Below the pieces are notes generated by a model, which had not been told where the DNA came from, made no database searches, and saw nothing but the letters and a program-made list of their open reading frames with translations. Below are positions 54,901-62,470 of a stretch of DNA of 64,000 nucleotides, piece after piece. A program made the translations under genes and the position numbers. The DNA is taken from positions 20,744,001 through 20,808,000 of the forward strand of contig NC_072895.1 in NCBI RefSeq assembly GCF_027943255.1, read 5' to 3'. The stretch comes from Anastrepha obliqua. Its lineage: Eukaryota; Arthropoda; Insecta; Diptera; Tephritidae. Numbering within the stretch: the first letter of the stretch is position 1; each line of letters opens with the position of its first letter.

Positions 54901-56223
54901 ACACTGCCAGGGCAAAGTTACTGCTACAACAACAACACCCCGTGGACCAGCCGACATTGTGCTTGGGAGCGAGGATGGAAATTTTTTTACCACTAATTAA
55001 ATGTGGCTTGACTAGTCAGTCAGTGGTAAATCAAACTCGAATCGCAAGGGCCAAAAAAAAGGGGGAAAAATGCAGAGGTTATGCGCTGCTAGTTTTCCAC
55101 CAACTCAACGGCAGCCCACTAAATGAGGTCCCTATGTTAAAAAACTTAGGCTCCGTTATAATAAATACTGGAGAAGTTAATGAAGACGTGCAGCATAGGG
55201 TTAGCTCGGCATGGTTAAAATGGAAAGCTCTAACCGGGGTGCTATATGACAAAAGAATGCCACTTCACCTAAAACGCAAAGTATATAAAACCGCCGTGGG
55301 TCCCACTTTGTTGTATGGAGGCGAATACTGGCCTATAAAAAAGTTACACGAAATGAAACTTCAAACGACAGAAATGAAAATGTTGAGATGGTCCGCCTCG
55401 GTCACAATGCTGGACAAAGTGATTTATCAATTCATTCGTGGAAGTCTTAAAATCACGCCGATTAAGCAAAAAATATAAGAAAGTCGTCTTCGCTGGTATG
55501 GGCATGTGTAGAGGGAGCCTGAGTCAAATATGACAAAAAACGTGTTAAACATCGCCATGGCGCCGAGAAAGCCAGGTCGACCACAACACACTTGGACGAA
55601 GCGAATAGAAAGTGATATGAAACGTGCGAAGTTACACAGGATAGAACGAGTCAGGATAGAAGGATCTGATAATGACGACTACAAAGGCAGATCCCAAGTG
55701 AAATGGCATAGCAGCAGGGAAGAAGAAGAATGGTGTTGATGATTTTTCTTTGTAAAAGACTTCCGAGCATGTGCTGTAGTACTACGTCATTTTCACTCGC
55801 ACTGAACTTATCGTAGAAATACTACAAATAGGACGAAGGTGTTATCAGTGACCCCATATGAAATTAAAAAATTTATTGCCAGAGTTAATTTTTTTCTGTT
55901 TCAAGTGTGTCGTGCGATTATAATTCAAGAAATTCTTAGCACAGGCTATTTATCCGAGTACATTTTTGTGTTAGTGCCGTATATATTCAAAACTAGGTAT
56001 ATTAATTATCACTTTCAACAAAACCCTAAATTTTAACATAATTTTTTGTTCCAGACTGAAGTTTATTGGCTTCTGAACAGAATTTTTCCTTTATTCTATT
56101 TTTCAGGTTGAAAATGTGCGAATGATTGATCGGTACAATGCCAAAAATCCTACAGTTGGAACCCTATATTTGACGGCTACACATTTAATTTTTGTTGAAC
56201 CGGATAGCAACAAGGAAACATGG
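33939..56223 (+). CDS. Mtmr6: Myotubularin-related phosphoinositide phosphatase (MTMR6/7/8 type), 5' part
   Basis: Exon 1a (33939-33962) encodes MDDIKLAK and splices in phase 0 to exon 2 (56107-56223), which reads VENVRMIDRYNAKNPTVGTL and then YLTATHLIFVEPDSNKETW. This is the start of the PH-GRAM domain of the MTMR6/7/8 group: a short acidic-start N-terminus ending in K, then V-x-x-V-x-L-x-D-R-F/Y, G-T-L-Y-L-T-A-T-H-L-x-F and K-E-T-W are family hallmarks. Known members dephosphorylate PI(3)P and PI(3,5)P2 on endosomal membranes through a Cys-x5-Arg site, which would lie beyond this window. Intron 1 is 22,144 bp and packed with transposons. A second 5' exon at 43685-43921 also ends in phase 0. 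The rest of the gene is to the right of 64000. Confidence 0.85.
34000..34900. other. MTMR intron 1, proximal part, nothing recognised
   Basis: AT-rich, with TACATATATATACAATATA near 34679-34698. No domain or transposon ends identified. Confidence 0.4.
34927..35060 (+). pseudogene. Tc3-like transposase N-terminal remnant
   Basis: ATG at 34928 begins LKKSKLRYDKRMRIQVLNDK, then KSRVEIALLVGCSR, stop, then AVQCAIKRF. This is the N-terminal helix-turn-helix of Tc3-like transposases (S-x-x-E-I-A-x-x-x-x-x-S-R). It is cut by the LINE that begins near 35065. Confidence 0.5.
35120..35757 (+). pseudogene. LINE AP-endonuclease domain
   Basis: Motifs in order: IILIQEPCVCHKRICGL (the I-Q-E-P-x), KYLKSGNSDEAIIVSAYLPY (x-V-S-A-Y), LIVGCDANSQNIVWGSS (G-x-D-x-N-x-x-x-x-x-W-G) and VIDLTLT (I-D-L-T). 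TAG at 35519 splits the domain and the last part is in another frame after 35757. It normally nicks target DNA. Confidence 0.85.
35760..37260 (+). pseudogene. LINE reverse transcriptase domain
   Basis: The linker (WWNPELSKLRVRSRKL at 35912) is followed by SLSSFENFKSPGPDGIYPAM (36340), RVVFIPKLGKDDYSLAKSFR with RPISLTSFMLK, HAYQSGKSCESAL, MGVFVGIERAFDNATF (normally D-I-x-x-A-F-D), then after TAA at 36908 RAKQGCPQRGVLS and HVQAYANDVCALTS. The catalytic box Y-A-D-D reads Y-A-N-D, so even a repaired frame would lack a metal ligand. Confidence 0.85.
37273..38622 (+). pseudogene. LINE RNase H domain and C-terminal zinc knuckle, 449-codon open frame
   Basis: Longest uninterrupted frame in the element. 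Linker: LYRLQRSVCLCITGAMSTT (37444). RNase H: DIFFTDGSMTEIGSGAGWY, FQTEVFAILKVAEWI, FSYSQAALKALEN (catalytic D-S-Q reads Y-S-Q) and IWVPGHSGVQGNEIADELAN. Zinc knuckle: CLSCLEEADSTEHFLCECPA (C-x2-C-x8-H-x4-C). RNase H removes the RNA strand during retrotransposition. The D-to-Y change suggests loss of activity. Confidence 0.88.
38825..39310 (+). pseudogene. LINE C-terminal fragment (RTE/CR1-like)
   Basis: Reads FGVVKDFFYLGTSINTDNNV, then LEIQRRVSLANKCYFGMSSQ, LTYGAEAWTMKTSDEATIGV and, degraded, IQRLR-stop-LGH. This is the Y-L-G-x-x-I-x-x-D ... R-R-x-x-x-A-x-x-x-x-x-G ... Y-G-x-E-x-W-T layout after the reverse transcriptase. Same family as 23460-23660. Confidence 0.75.
39625..39882 (+). repeat. 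Dispersed repeat A, copy 1
   Basis: Alignable with 62728-62985: shared ACGATCATTTC, CATGCATTCACACA/CATGTATTCACACA, AGTCGTTGTT, GCAA(C/T)GAAA, TTCGCATATCAC/TTCGTATATCAC and ATTTTCACCA. Non-coding, same orientation; ends undefined. Confidence 0.7.
39868..40140 (+). pseudogene. LINE zinc-knuckle C-terminus and 3' tail
   Basis: Reads ETIFHFLCECPALWKDRMLT, then LGQPLFESFEQLSGLDVNSL and stop at 40084. H-x4-C-x-C-P-A-L is the I/LOA-type C-terminal knuckle. It is followed by AACCAACCAACCAACTAGG. Confidence 0.65.
40372..40465. repeat. ATACAA/AATACAAT microsatellite-like tract
   Basis: Repeated ATACAATAC units separated by A-runs. Possibly a LINE tail expansion. Confidence 0.8.
40466..41295. other. 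MTMR intron 1 segment, nothing recognised
   Basis: AT-rich; the frame 40509-40790 is Leu/Phe/Cys-rich without a domain. 40890-41230 has short frames only. Confidence 0.35.
41296..42424 (+). mobile_element. Degraded mariner (DD34D) with an internal tandem duplication
   Basis: Ends ACACATGGACTGA (41296) and complement TCAGTCCATGTGT (ending 42424), flanked by TA. Transposase pieces: MDQKEFRVLILHYF-type start (41720), WFADFKR, QRSGRPNEA, MHQIVLNDRKVKLRELAAIV, KLHELNLELLPHPPYLTNLV (final S-P-D region, Asp replaced) and LLAVRRPKK/WLFADLKKML. The middle of the gene with the first two Asp is deleted. The first about 240 bp of the coding part is present twice (41432-41672, 41670-41912). Confidence 0.82.
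42443..42695. mobile_element. 253-bp TTAA MITE
   Basis: TIRs CGGCTGAAAGGCC and GCTATCGGCCG (imperfect) inside TTAA (42439-42442, 42696-42699). Non-coding; GC-richer ends than surroundings. Confidence 0.65.
42700..43684. promoter_or_regulatory. Probable second promoter region of the MTMR6-like gene
   Basis: About 1 kb directly upstream of exon 1b without transposon ends. It contains TTATCGATTAA (43559), which includes an ATCGAT core like that of DRE-type promoters. Assignment by position only. Confidence 0.35.
43685..43921 (+). CDS. Mtmr6: MTMR6-like gene, probable alternative first exon 1b (79 codons)
   Basis: ATG in context GACGGTATGG opens MDFTKFMNKFNEIERSLSPT, then LRLSFDNISPESEEPDANKR, LWGVPVPPFVSDKVVSWIEE, EFNEPPIFYNG and NAVIRK, ending in phase 0 at GTTTGT (43922). 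The mixed, non-repetitive composition and codon use look like a real exon. No other downstream host exon is seen before 56107, which starts in the same phase. The joined product would place 79 residues before the PH-GRAM domain, ending ..IRK-VENV in parallel to ..LAK-VENV from exon 1a. I do not recognise a domain in it. It could instead start an unrelated nested gene whose other exons I missed. Confidence 0.6.
44136..45386. mobile_element. TTAA element with a nested mariner MITE
   Basis: Left end CCCTTCGTTGACCGGCCGGA (44136) and right side GGCCAGATCCGACCAACCGA with GGAGGG before TTAA. TTAA at 44132-44135 and 45387-45390. Internal text 45046-45240 is an inverted relative of 47540-47720 in another TTAA MITE. 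Interrupted at 44243-44602. Confidence 0.7.
44243..44602 (+). mobile_element. 360-bp internally deleted mariner-type element
   Basis: TIRs CAGGGTTGGCAATATTAAAC and GTTTAATATGGCCAACCCTG with TA on both sides (44241-44242, 44603-44604). It keeps only the transposase C-terminus: YVNKPKTLGALKANIRQEIA, AISAETLAKTMENAEK, GDHLRDIIFKK and TGA at about 44482. Confidence 0.9.
45391..47504. other. MTMR intron 1 segment, no gene recognised
   Basis: Contains a T-run (46301-46321) and an open frame at 46405-46752 without recognisable domain, judged chance. A small tandem repeat at 46871-46975 is listed separately. Confidence 0.35.
46871..46975. repeat. Three tandem copies of a 35-bp unit
   Basis: Units centred on GTTATAAATC(C/T)A(C/A)A(A/C)TCA recur about every 35 bp. 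The second and third are nearly identical (GTTATAAATCTACAATTCA). Confidence 0.8.
47509..48184. mobile_element. 676-bp TTAA MITE
   Basis: TIRs GAGGACCCGCTGGTCTAGA and TCTAGACCACCGGGTACCC (imperfect) inside TTAA (47505-47508, 48185-48188). Non-coding. Confidence 0.83.
48532..49799 (-). mobile_element. Mariner (DD34D) element, minus strand, full length but decayed
   Basis: TIRs CATTCTGTCAAAAAAATA (left) and TATTTTTTTGACAGAATG (right) with TA at both sides. On the minus strand, VKVMLLVFFDYLDVVHSEFV (49050), NSWILHLDNAPSHIVNSF (second catalytic Asp) and LPHIPDLARCDFLLFPKLK (third Asp, S-P-D reads I-P-D). The N-terminal half (49060-49650) is in several frames. Confidence 0.88.
48739..49600 (-). 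pseudogene. Mariner transposase, frameshifted
   Basis: The longest open part is 49050-48739. Upstream pieces recognisable on the minus strand include a helix-turn-helix with YGECA and a V-V-E-D-L-P-R-P-G-Y-P motif near 49400-49440. Not translatable as one protein. Confidence 0.75.
50030..51060 (+). mobile_element. Mariner (DD34D) element, plus strand, decayed; inverted partner at 57958-59269
   Basis: Transposase start 50250: FKIGKTFTETLELIKKVYGD, DCLSRGRVHKWFTRFRDICE, NERTGRSKSV and LKFMESEWNISKTSIYRILT. Then a deletion, and YDSERIVHKQFMPTG, GGSCRLLHDNAPSHQST (second Asp), SPYSLDMASCDSYLFGKL. Left sub-terminal sequence (50060-50200) matches the complement of 59100-59250. Confidence 0.82.
51086..52266 (+). 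mobile_element. Mariner-type element (same broad lineage as 8277-9566), inactive
   Basis: Ends ACGGGTGAC (51086) and complement ATCACCCTT (ending 52266), flanked by TA. Transposase at 51179-52158 in two frames. Length 1,181 bp. Confidence 0.85.
51179..52158 (+). pseudogene. Mariner-type transposase with deletion, frameshift and catalytic change
   Basis: First frame: IIEFYYKNASSVKKVYRSLL, RRVRTEENIAAVSASL, RRRSQQLGLCYSTTWKILRK and IVFSDEAYFWINGCVNKQNC (first Asp intact). A one-base loss in the A-run near 51762 shifts the frame. About 60 codons between V-G-P-Y and W-F-Q-Q are missing. The second frame has WFQQNGATCHTARDLDLL (catalytic Asp is Asn), NWPPRSCDITPLDYFLWGYV and LHLHEIIFKH. Inactive. 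Confidence 0.87.
52267..53716. other. MTMR intron 1 segment, nothing firm
   Basis: CCCTACCTCACCCACCAAAA (52462-52481) resembles the complement of the LINE start at 35066 and may be a stub of that family. Otherwise AT-rich without features; CACACACACATTC at 53041 is a short microsatellite. Confidence 0.35.
53717..53919 (-). mobile_element. CAAGGC MITE, copy 2
   Basis: TIRs CAAGGCGAATCGATTAAAGG and CCTTTAATAAATGCGCCTTG. Inverted relative of 29000-29209, sharing AAATCAGCTGATTT/AAATTAGCTGATTT, CTGTCAG and TTGATTGTC. Length 203 bp. Confidence 0.83.
54160..54948 (+). pseudogene. Jockey-like LINE C-terminus and 3' end
   Basis: The frame at 54513-54830 reads [40 protein letters not shown] and SRLNSYLSRIDSD, a typical Jockey-type C-terminal layout (L-P-R-x-x-R-x-T-L-x-Q-L-R-S-G-x-C-x-x-L). 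It is followed by degraded H-T-x-x-H-L-F and a 3' end TTACTGCTACAACAACAACA (54919-54938). 5'-truncated and frameshifted. Confidence 0.75.
54949..55740 (+). pseudogene. RTE-type LINE C-terminal fragment
   Basis: Reads HQLNGSPLNEVPMLKNLGSV, then VNEDVQHRVSSAWLKWKALT, GVLYDKRMPLHLKRKVYKTA, PTLLYGGEYWPIKKLHEMKL and TEMKMLRWSASVTMLDK, then R-L-R-W-Y-G-H-V after a stop at 55477. This is the hallmark end of RTE/BovB-type ORFs. A further frame to 55739 holds RKPGRPQHTWTKRIESDMKR. Confidence 0.85.
56107..56223 (+). CDS. Mtmr6: MTMR6-like gene, exon 2 (PH-GRAM start, 39 codons)
   Basis: Acceptor TTTCAG at 56101-56106, donor GTATGT at 56224, both phase 0. The encoded GTLYLTATHLIF segment is diagnostic of the MTMR6/7/8 group; the PH-GRAM fold binds phosphoinositides. 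The next exon (expected to begin near I-L-H-H-H) was not found up to 64000. Confidence 0.9.
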
Positions 56224-56339
56224 GTATGTATCTAATGCTGTAGTTTCTCGAAAAATACAAATATTTATCTGAAATCCCCTTATGGTTATAATTAGTTCTA
56301 TAGTATCGAATTAGATTCTGATTTTAAATAAAACTGGTT

Positions 56340-57055
56340 TTTGGAGCGGCATAAACATTCCCCATACATATACGGAGAATGCTGCTGAAGTGACAGACGG
56401 AAAAAGAAATGGTCGGCCTCGCTTGGTTCGAACCAGTGCAGCCACAAATCCATTTGAAAAAAAAATCGCACAAATCCCCTTAGAAAGCAGAAAATCATGA
56501 TGAGACAATTTTTATTGATGAAGAAGCTTTTATTAAGCAAAACGACAAAATTTATGAAAAAACTTCTAAAGACGCAAAAAAAGTTGTGCCAAGGGTTCAG
56601 AGTGCCCACCATCCAGCCTCCGTAATAGTTTGGTGGGGAGTGTCTTGTAAAGGCGTTACATCTCTTGATTTATGCGAAAAAGCGATTAAGACCGGGTCAA
56701 AAGTGTACCAGGAGGATGTCTTAGAAGGCGTGGTGAAGCAGTTGAGCAGTACTCTTTTCCAGCCAGCCCATAAGGCAAAAACCACCCAGCAGTGGCAAAA
56801 AAACTATATTCCTGGGTTCATAGCCGCAGAAGACTGGTCTGGAAGTTCAGATTTTAATCCATTGGACTACAGTTTGTGGTGAGAATTGGCGAGCATGGCC
56901 TGTCGAAAACCTCACAGAAATTTAAAGAGTCTCAACCAATCTTTGGTTCGAGCAGCGACGTCAATATCCATGGAAACCGTGTGCGCTACTATAGCTGAAT
57001 GGCCTAATCGTTTGAAGACTTGTGTAAAAGCAAATGGTGACCATTTCGAATGAAA
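56340..57055 (+). pseudogene. maT-like Tc1/mariner transposase remnant
   Basis: The N-terminal linker GRPRLVRTSAATNPF and KIAQIPLRKQKIM is followed by the core FIDEEAFIKQNDKIYEKTSK (first Asp), KVVPRVQSAHHPASVIVWWG, VSCKGVTSLDLCEKAIKTGS, PAHKAKTTQQWQKNYIPGFI and AAEDWSGSSDFNPLDYSLW (third Asp). It ends ANGDHFE and stop at 57050. The second Asp block (F-Q-Q-D-x-A) is deleted just before PAHKAK. The extreme 5' part overlaps the dispersed GCATAAACATTCCCCATAC motif. Confidence 0.8.
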
Positions 57056-57199
57056 ATTAAACGTTTTTTTATATATTTACATGATTCTTCTGGCTGCAGT
57101 TGGCCAAGATGTCTCAACCTTCTCTGCGCTATCGCGCACATTTAAGGCGAAAGCGCATTGGAGTCTCTCGGGATTGATCACATAAACGACAAGAATCAG

Positions 57200-57920
57200 C
57201 AGACCATATCCCGATCAAGTGTAGAAGGTGACTGCGCAGTGAGCATTCGTTGTTAATCCTTGGGACGCGTTATGAGTCTTTTAAACCTCTTTTAGTTGTA
57301 AAAATTTCGCCTGGCGTAACCCCATAGTTTGGTGCTAGCTAAGCTCCCTTAGCTTCTCCTTGATGATGTGTTGTCCCATAGCAATGAAGGAGCTCGGGTC
57401 CTATTAATGGTGAGACCGCAACCTCTCTCACCAATGCGTTCGCTACTTCGTTCGCAGTTATACACCCTGTGTCCTGGGACCCAAATTACGCGGATGCAAT
57501 TATGCGTTTCTAGTAGTTTCAGTTTCTCGTTACCCTCAAGGAACAGTGAGGAGTTCATCGCACAGGATGATAGAGCCTTGAGTGCCGCTTGATGGTCGCT
57601 CAGAATGGCAAATCGCTCAATCCGGAAATCTCTATCTAAGTTTATCGCTGCACATAGACAGATGGCATACAGATGCTTGGGAAAACTACCCATTGGCACA
57701 CAGCGCTTGGTTCTATATTCCAGCGCCTTTGCCTTCTGGTATCTTTGAGCCTTATGTATACCAGTGCAGGGTACACTCCTGGAGTTTCTTTTCAAATGTA
57801 GATCTGCTCCAGTTTAGCTTATCGCCCAGTTCTATTCTGAACTTATTTTCGCATCGGATGACTTTAGTGATATCATCTCCGGGTAACTGGGAGCCTCAGC
57901 AATTCCATGGTTTTAGATGA
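57200..57920 (-). pseudogene. LINE RNase H fragment, antisense
   Basis: The minus strand reads FAILSDHQAALKALSSCAMN (catalytic D-S/H-Q-A-A-L), CIRVIWVPGHRVYNCERSSE (W-V-P-G-H) and LTINRTRAPSLLWDNT. The order fits I/LOA-type RNase H. The T-D-G-S strand is lost or shifted. Confidence 0.7.
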
Positions 57921-57957
57921 CATCACTTTTCCTCTCCCGAAACCTTCTGTGGTAATA

Positions 57958-59269
57958 CAACGTGAAGTTCAAAATAAACAAGATTGAGCTAAAATAGAAA
58001 CGACAGGAGTTTTGTTCTGATAACTTCGTGTTTATTTATTCAAAATAGTCCCCTCTGGCCTCGATACACTTTTTGCGCGATCTAAAAGCTTTTCGAAAGA
58101 GTGTTTCAGGTCATTGACTGAAATGTTTTTTAGGAAGTCGGCACAAGACTTTTTGATGGCCTCTACGGACACAATACATTTTCTTTTCTTGGCCAAGTGC
58201 AATTTTCCGTATAGGTAGAAGTCACAGGGAGCCATATCAGGCGACTACGGTGGGTGATTGATGGTTAAAATGCGATTTCTAGTCAAAAAATCAGTCACAA
58301 GAGTGAATCGATGAGATGGTGCATTGTCATACAATAAGCGCCAGCTTCCTCCTTCGCGGTATTCAGGGTGAATTCGGCGAATGCAATGCAACAAACCCTT
58401 CAAAACGTAAAGATAGAAAATTGCATTGACGGTTTGGCTCGTTGGCACGAACTCCTTATGGACAATTCCCTTGGAATCATAAAAACAAATGAGCATCAAC
58501 TGGATGTTTGACTTCTCCAAACGCGATATTTTGGATGGTGGCTGTTCTGTGGCCTTCCATCCGGCACTTTGACGCTTCGTTTCAGGTCCATGTTGGGAAC
58601 ACCACGTTTCATCACCAGTTACAATGTTGTAAAGGAAATTCTCGTCTTTTCTCGCCTTTTTAATGAGGTCTTTCGAATGTTGAACTCTGAGCTATTTTTG
58701 CTCCTTAGTTAACTTGTGCGGAATGAAACTTGCACAGACCTTTCGTAAGCCCAAATTATCAGTTAAAATGCGATAAATCGATGTTTTGGAAATATTCAAC
58801 TCCGATGCCATAAATTTCAACGATGATTTCGGTTCATTTTTAAGAAATTTAGGAACAATTTCGTTGGAGTTTTCGGTGATTACTGATTTTGAGCGGCCCG
58901 TACGTTCATTGTCATTTATGTCCTCACAAACATCTCTGAAACGGGTAAACCACTCATGAACTCTGGCACGAGATAGACAATAATCGCCATAAACTTTTTT
59001 CATCAATTGAAATGTTTCGATAAACATTTAACCGATTTTAAAACAAAATTTGATATTAGCTCTTTGTTCGAAACTCATCTTTGTACCGATGACACAGACA
59101 TACTGACACTTTAGACGCAATAACTTCGCTTCAACTGAGCCGAATGTCAGCAAGCTTTCACTGGAAGTCAGCTAGGAATATAACTTCCAACGCATTAACT
59201 CATTAAAAAGATGGCGCCATCGAAAACATTTTTATAACATCAGTCTCGTTTATTTTGGACTTCACCTTG
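57958..59269 (-). mobile_element. Mariner (DD34D) element, minus strand, nearly complete
   Basis: TIRs CAACGTGAAGTTCAAAATAA (left) and TTATTTTGGACTTCACCTTG (right). Left TA at 57956-57957; right flank reads TG instead of TA. About 1,312 bp. Its transposase is the better copy of the family also present at 50030-51060. Confidence 0.87.
58020..59030 (-). pseudogene. Mariner transposase, few disabling changes
   Basis: The minus strand from 59027 reads ETFQLMKKVYGDYCLSRARV, HEWFTRFRDVCEDINDNERT and LKFMASELNISKTSIYRILT. Then, past a stop at 58692, NIVTGDETWCSQHGPETKRQ (first Asp), IQLMLICFYDSKGIVHKEFV, GGSWRLLYDNAPSHRFTLVT (second Asp) and, in another frame, MAPCDFYLYGKLHLAKKRK. One stop and one or two shifts separate it from an intact gene. 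Confidence 0.87.
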
Positions 59270-60729
59270 TGTTCAACAGGGTGCGCTTTGCTGATTGTTC
59301 AATAACTATATGGATTGCTGTCAGCTAAAGCATCACCTCACATCACCTCACTTAGGGCGGATCCGCAATGTTTACTATTTATGGCCAATTAAGAAACACT
59401 CCCACTGTTTGTCTGAGATTTACACTGAATTGCTATGACTAATATGCGTAACTGGTTCAATCAAAAAAATTCACCTTTTTGCAAATGGATGGTAAATTAA
59501 AATACTAAATGCTTTTATTCAAATTAAGCTTTTCTTCCGAAAATATTCAGCACTTACTTAATTTCCAGTCTAAAATCACTTTAATAAAATTTCTTCGTGG
59601 AATATCAAACTCACCAGTAGCCGCTTTCTATTTGTACAATTTTACATATGTATGTATATATGAACATTTGTGTGTACGATACATGCACGCACGCAAGTAC
59701 GAGTATGGCGCACAGGTTTGAGGTCATAGCATTACATGAAATGAAATTTTTAGTTTGAACTGGTGATTTCATTGTCCTGTTTACAAATAAAAACATTGCA
59801 GTATGAAATCCAGTGCGAAAACTCAATCGATTGGTGTGTATGTATGTACATATGTATGTGGGTATGTGCAGTAGCGATGACGGCTATACATTTCTCGTTT
59901 TGCCCTTGATGCCGTAAAGCTCGAGTGTACTTAAAAGCGCACAAGAATACTAAAGCAATCAAATTGTGGTCACGAAAAGACGAAAAATGTATGTGTGTGT
60001 GTATGTATGTATACGGGATGACGCGTCGGCGTCTATCAGCTGTGCCAAAGCCACTTCTATTGAGTGTACAAGCGGCGCGCAAGTTCACCCACCATCACAT
60101 ACGAGTATTATTTGTGGATTTCTTTCGTCAAACTTTTCTTTCTTCTTTTTACTAAATTAAGGCTTTCGCATTTAGATCTCCGACTTTGATGCGGTCGTGG
60201 TTTTCCCAATATGGCTGCTAGGTGGTGCTGCCAAGTAGGTCACTAACAACTGCATTAGAAAACTACTATAAAATATTGAAGTGCTGCACAGGAAGCTTGG
60301 GGAATCATTGCAAACGAACATTGAATGCGAAAGTACTTTCTTACTTTTGAAAATTAATTTTTTTCCCCTAACTCTTGCATACTTCAAGGCACTCATCATG
60401 TCAGTTGAGAACGTTGCTACTCTAATTAGTTTTTGCGTATCATCATAAAAGGGAAAGTGCAACAACAAGTTAATTTTAAAAAATGAAATAAAATAAAATT
60501 AACTACACTCAAACTCTTCAGAAAACAAACGAACATTGCCATCATTTATGGAACATTATTTCAGGCATCTGGCTGCCTTCACAGTAACTTATCTGGATGA
60601 CGCAATTTTTTCTACTCCTACTCCTGGATTTATCGCAGGAACGACTGGATAGATATTTTTCTAAAGTGACGAAAATGATTCCAAGTTGTCTGCATGAACT
60701 CGATCTTTCTGCGATCTTGTATGTTGGAT
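59270..60729. other. MTMR intron 2 segment with TATG-type microsatellites
   Basis: TGTATGTATGTACATATG (59836) and TGTGTGTGTATGTATGTATA (59993) patches. No coding or TIR signature found. Confidence 0.4.
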
Positions 60730-61975
60730 GACGCGCCAGCTTGTTGGAGCTAAATATCGTTCATGTCCATGTCAAGCTAGAGAGAGTTCAAAGGTCTGCA
60801 CTCATTGGAATCAGTGGGGCGCTTCGAACTACTCCTACTCTAGCGCTTAATGTAATGTTATATGTGGTACCTATAGACATCGCAGGCAGAATTGCCGCTG
60901 CACGTACCGCAATCAGACTGAGGGGCTTGAGCTATATATAAGCTCAATCTCACATATGGGCACTCAAGCATCCTCAGAAACTTTGAGTTCATCCCCTCGT
61001 CGACGGATCAGTGTGTGCCCTCGCTTAGTCCAAGCGGAACTTTCTCCACCCATATTCCATCAAGGGAGGAGTGGACCGGGGCCAACACTTGGGGACAGGG
61101 CCTGGTTAACCTGTTCACGGATTGCTCGAAGTTGGACGGTTGGGTTGAAGAAGGAGTATTCTGCAAAGAGCTCCCCATTAAGCTCAAATTCAGGTTATCG
61201 GATCACTGCAGTATGTTCCAAGCAGAGGTGGCCGCAATTAAAGAAGCAGCTGACTGGCTGACTTACTTGCGTAATAACTGTTAAGAGGGTAAATATTTAC
61301 TCCGATAGCCAAGCGGCAATTAGGGACCTTGGCTCTATTATGGTGCATTCGAAACTGGTCAGGGAATGCCTAGTCTCTCTCTCGATTGCATCAGAATTCT
61401 TCGATATAAAGATAATTTGGGTACTTGGTCACAGTGACATTGCTGGAAACTGCGAAGTCGACGAGCTGGCCAGACAAGGGACCCGTGGGGTAGTGTGCCC
61501 GCGAAAGGAGAGGATCGGGATCCCCTTGACAACCTGCGCTCTACTCCTGGAAGGATGGGATTTGCACCAACTCAGCGAGCGCTGGGCAACGTGTAAGCTC
61601 GCGAAGTCCTTTTAGCCACGTTTGGATAGGAGACGTTCGAGGGATATTCTGGGGATGACAAAATCTCATCTCTCAAATTTCGTGGGTATCCTCACAGGGC
61701 ATTATCCGCGGGGTATACATGCCGTGAGACTCGGAATTACTTCGAGTCCTTTTTGCGTTAGCTGTATGGAAGATGAGGTGGAATCATCTCAGCACCTGCT
61801 CCTTAGCTGTCCAGCTCTCGCGGGACTAAGATTCAAGCATCTTGGTTCTCACTTCTTTTCTGCGCCTACTGATATACCAGGTCTTGATAACATAAATCTG
61901 ATGAACTTCATCAGCAACATAAAGAGGCTAACACAACCGCAAACTAGTCACCGTTCATAGCCCACAAACTCTCAA
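60730..61975 (+). pseudogene. LINE linker, RNase H and zinc-knuckle region, plus strand
   Basis: Reads LERVQRSALIGISGALRTTP, then ALNVMLYVVPIDIAGRIAAA, NLFTDCSKLDGWVEEGVF (T-D-G-S reads T-D-C-S), FRLSDHCSMFQAEVAAIKEA, YSDSQAAIRDLGS, IIWVLGHSDIAGNCEVDELA, and the knuckle CVSCMEDEVESSQHLLLSCP. Stop at 61958. Several frame breaks (near 60940, 61280, 61615). Same family as 3304-4745 and 22340-23000. Confidence 0.82.
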
Positions 61976-62470
61976 CACTTGGATTTAGTGGGGGAAAGTT
62001 GGGAATTTCTCGCAGTGAAAAAGCTAAAAAACTGTTGAGGTGAACGTTCACTTTGGAGCACAAATCATCGATGTCCTTTCCGGATGACATTATCGAACAA
62101 TCGTCAGGTCGACTGTTGAATATCATATAAATAGTATCGTGGAGTGGCTGACTGTATCGAAGGGCTTCGACAGATCCAGCGCTACTAGGCCAGTCCTCTC
62201 GCAGTGGCGGTTTTGGTTAAGCCCGCAGTTGGTGTGGTATGGCGGTAAGTGCAGTGATTATACTGTGCACTCTGCGGAAGTCAGAGCTTTTACTTTCTTG
62301 GTGACTTCCTGAATCTCATTGCTGGAGAAAATAAGTGGCGCACAGTTGTTTGGCAGTCTGTGCAACCGTCGTGCCGCTTGGACTAATCGACCAGAGAATG
62401 CACCAAGAATTGCTCGCAAAAGCAACTCGCGCATGTCTTCTAGTTTGACGAAGTGAACCAATAAACGTGA
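61945..62470 (-). pseudogene. Jockey-like LINE reverse transcriptase fragment with internal deletion
   Basis: The minus strand reads SSNEIQEVTKKVKALTSAEC near 62320, an A-L-D-L-S-K-A-F-D-like segment near 62165, then jumps to PDDCSIMSSGKDIDDLCSKV (Y-A-D-D region, 62110-62050). It ends near 61975. Reverse transcriptase motifs 4-6 are deleted. Confidence 0.65.

Noticed and set aside
59750..60088. 112-codon minus-strand open frame with many histidines
   Set aside because: Comes from TATG/CATA microsatellites; no domain.
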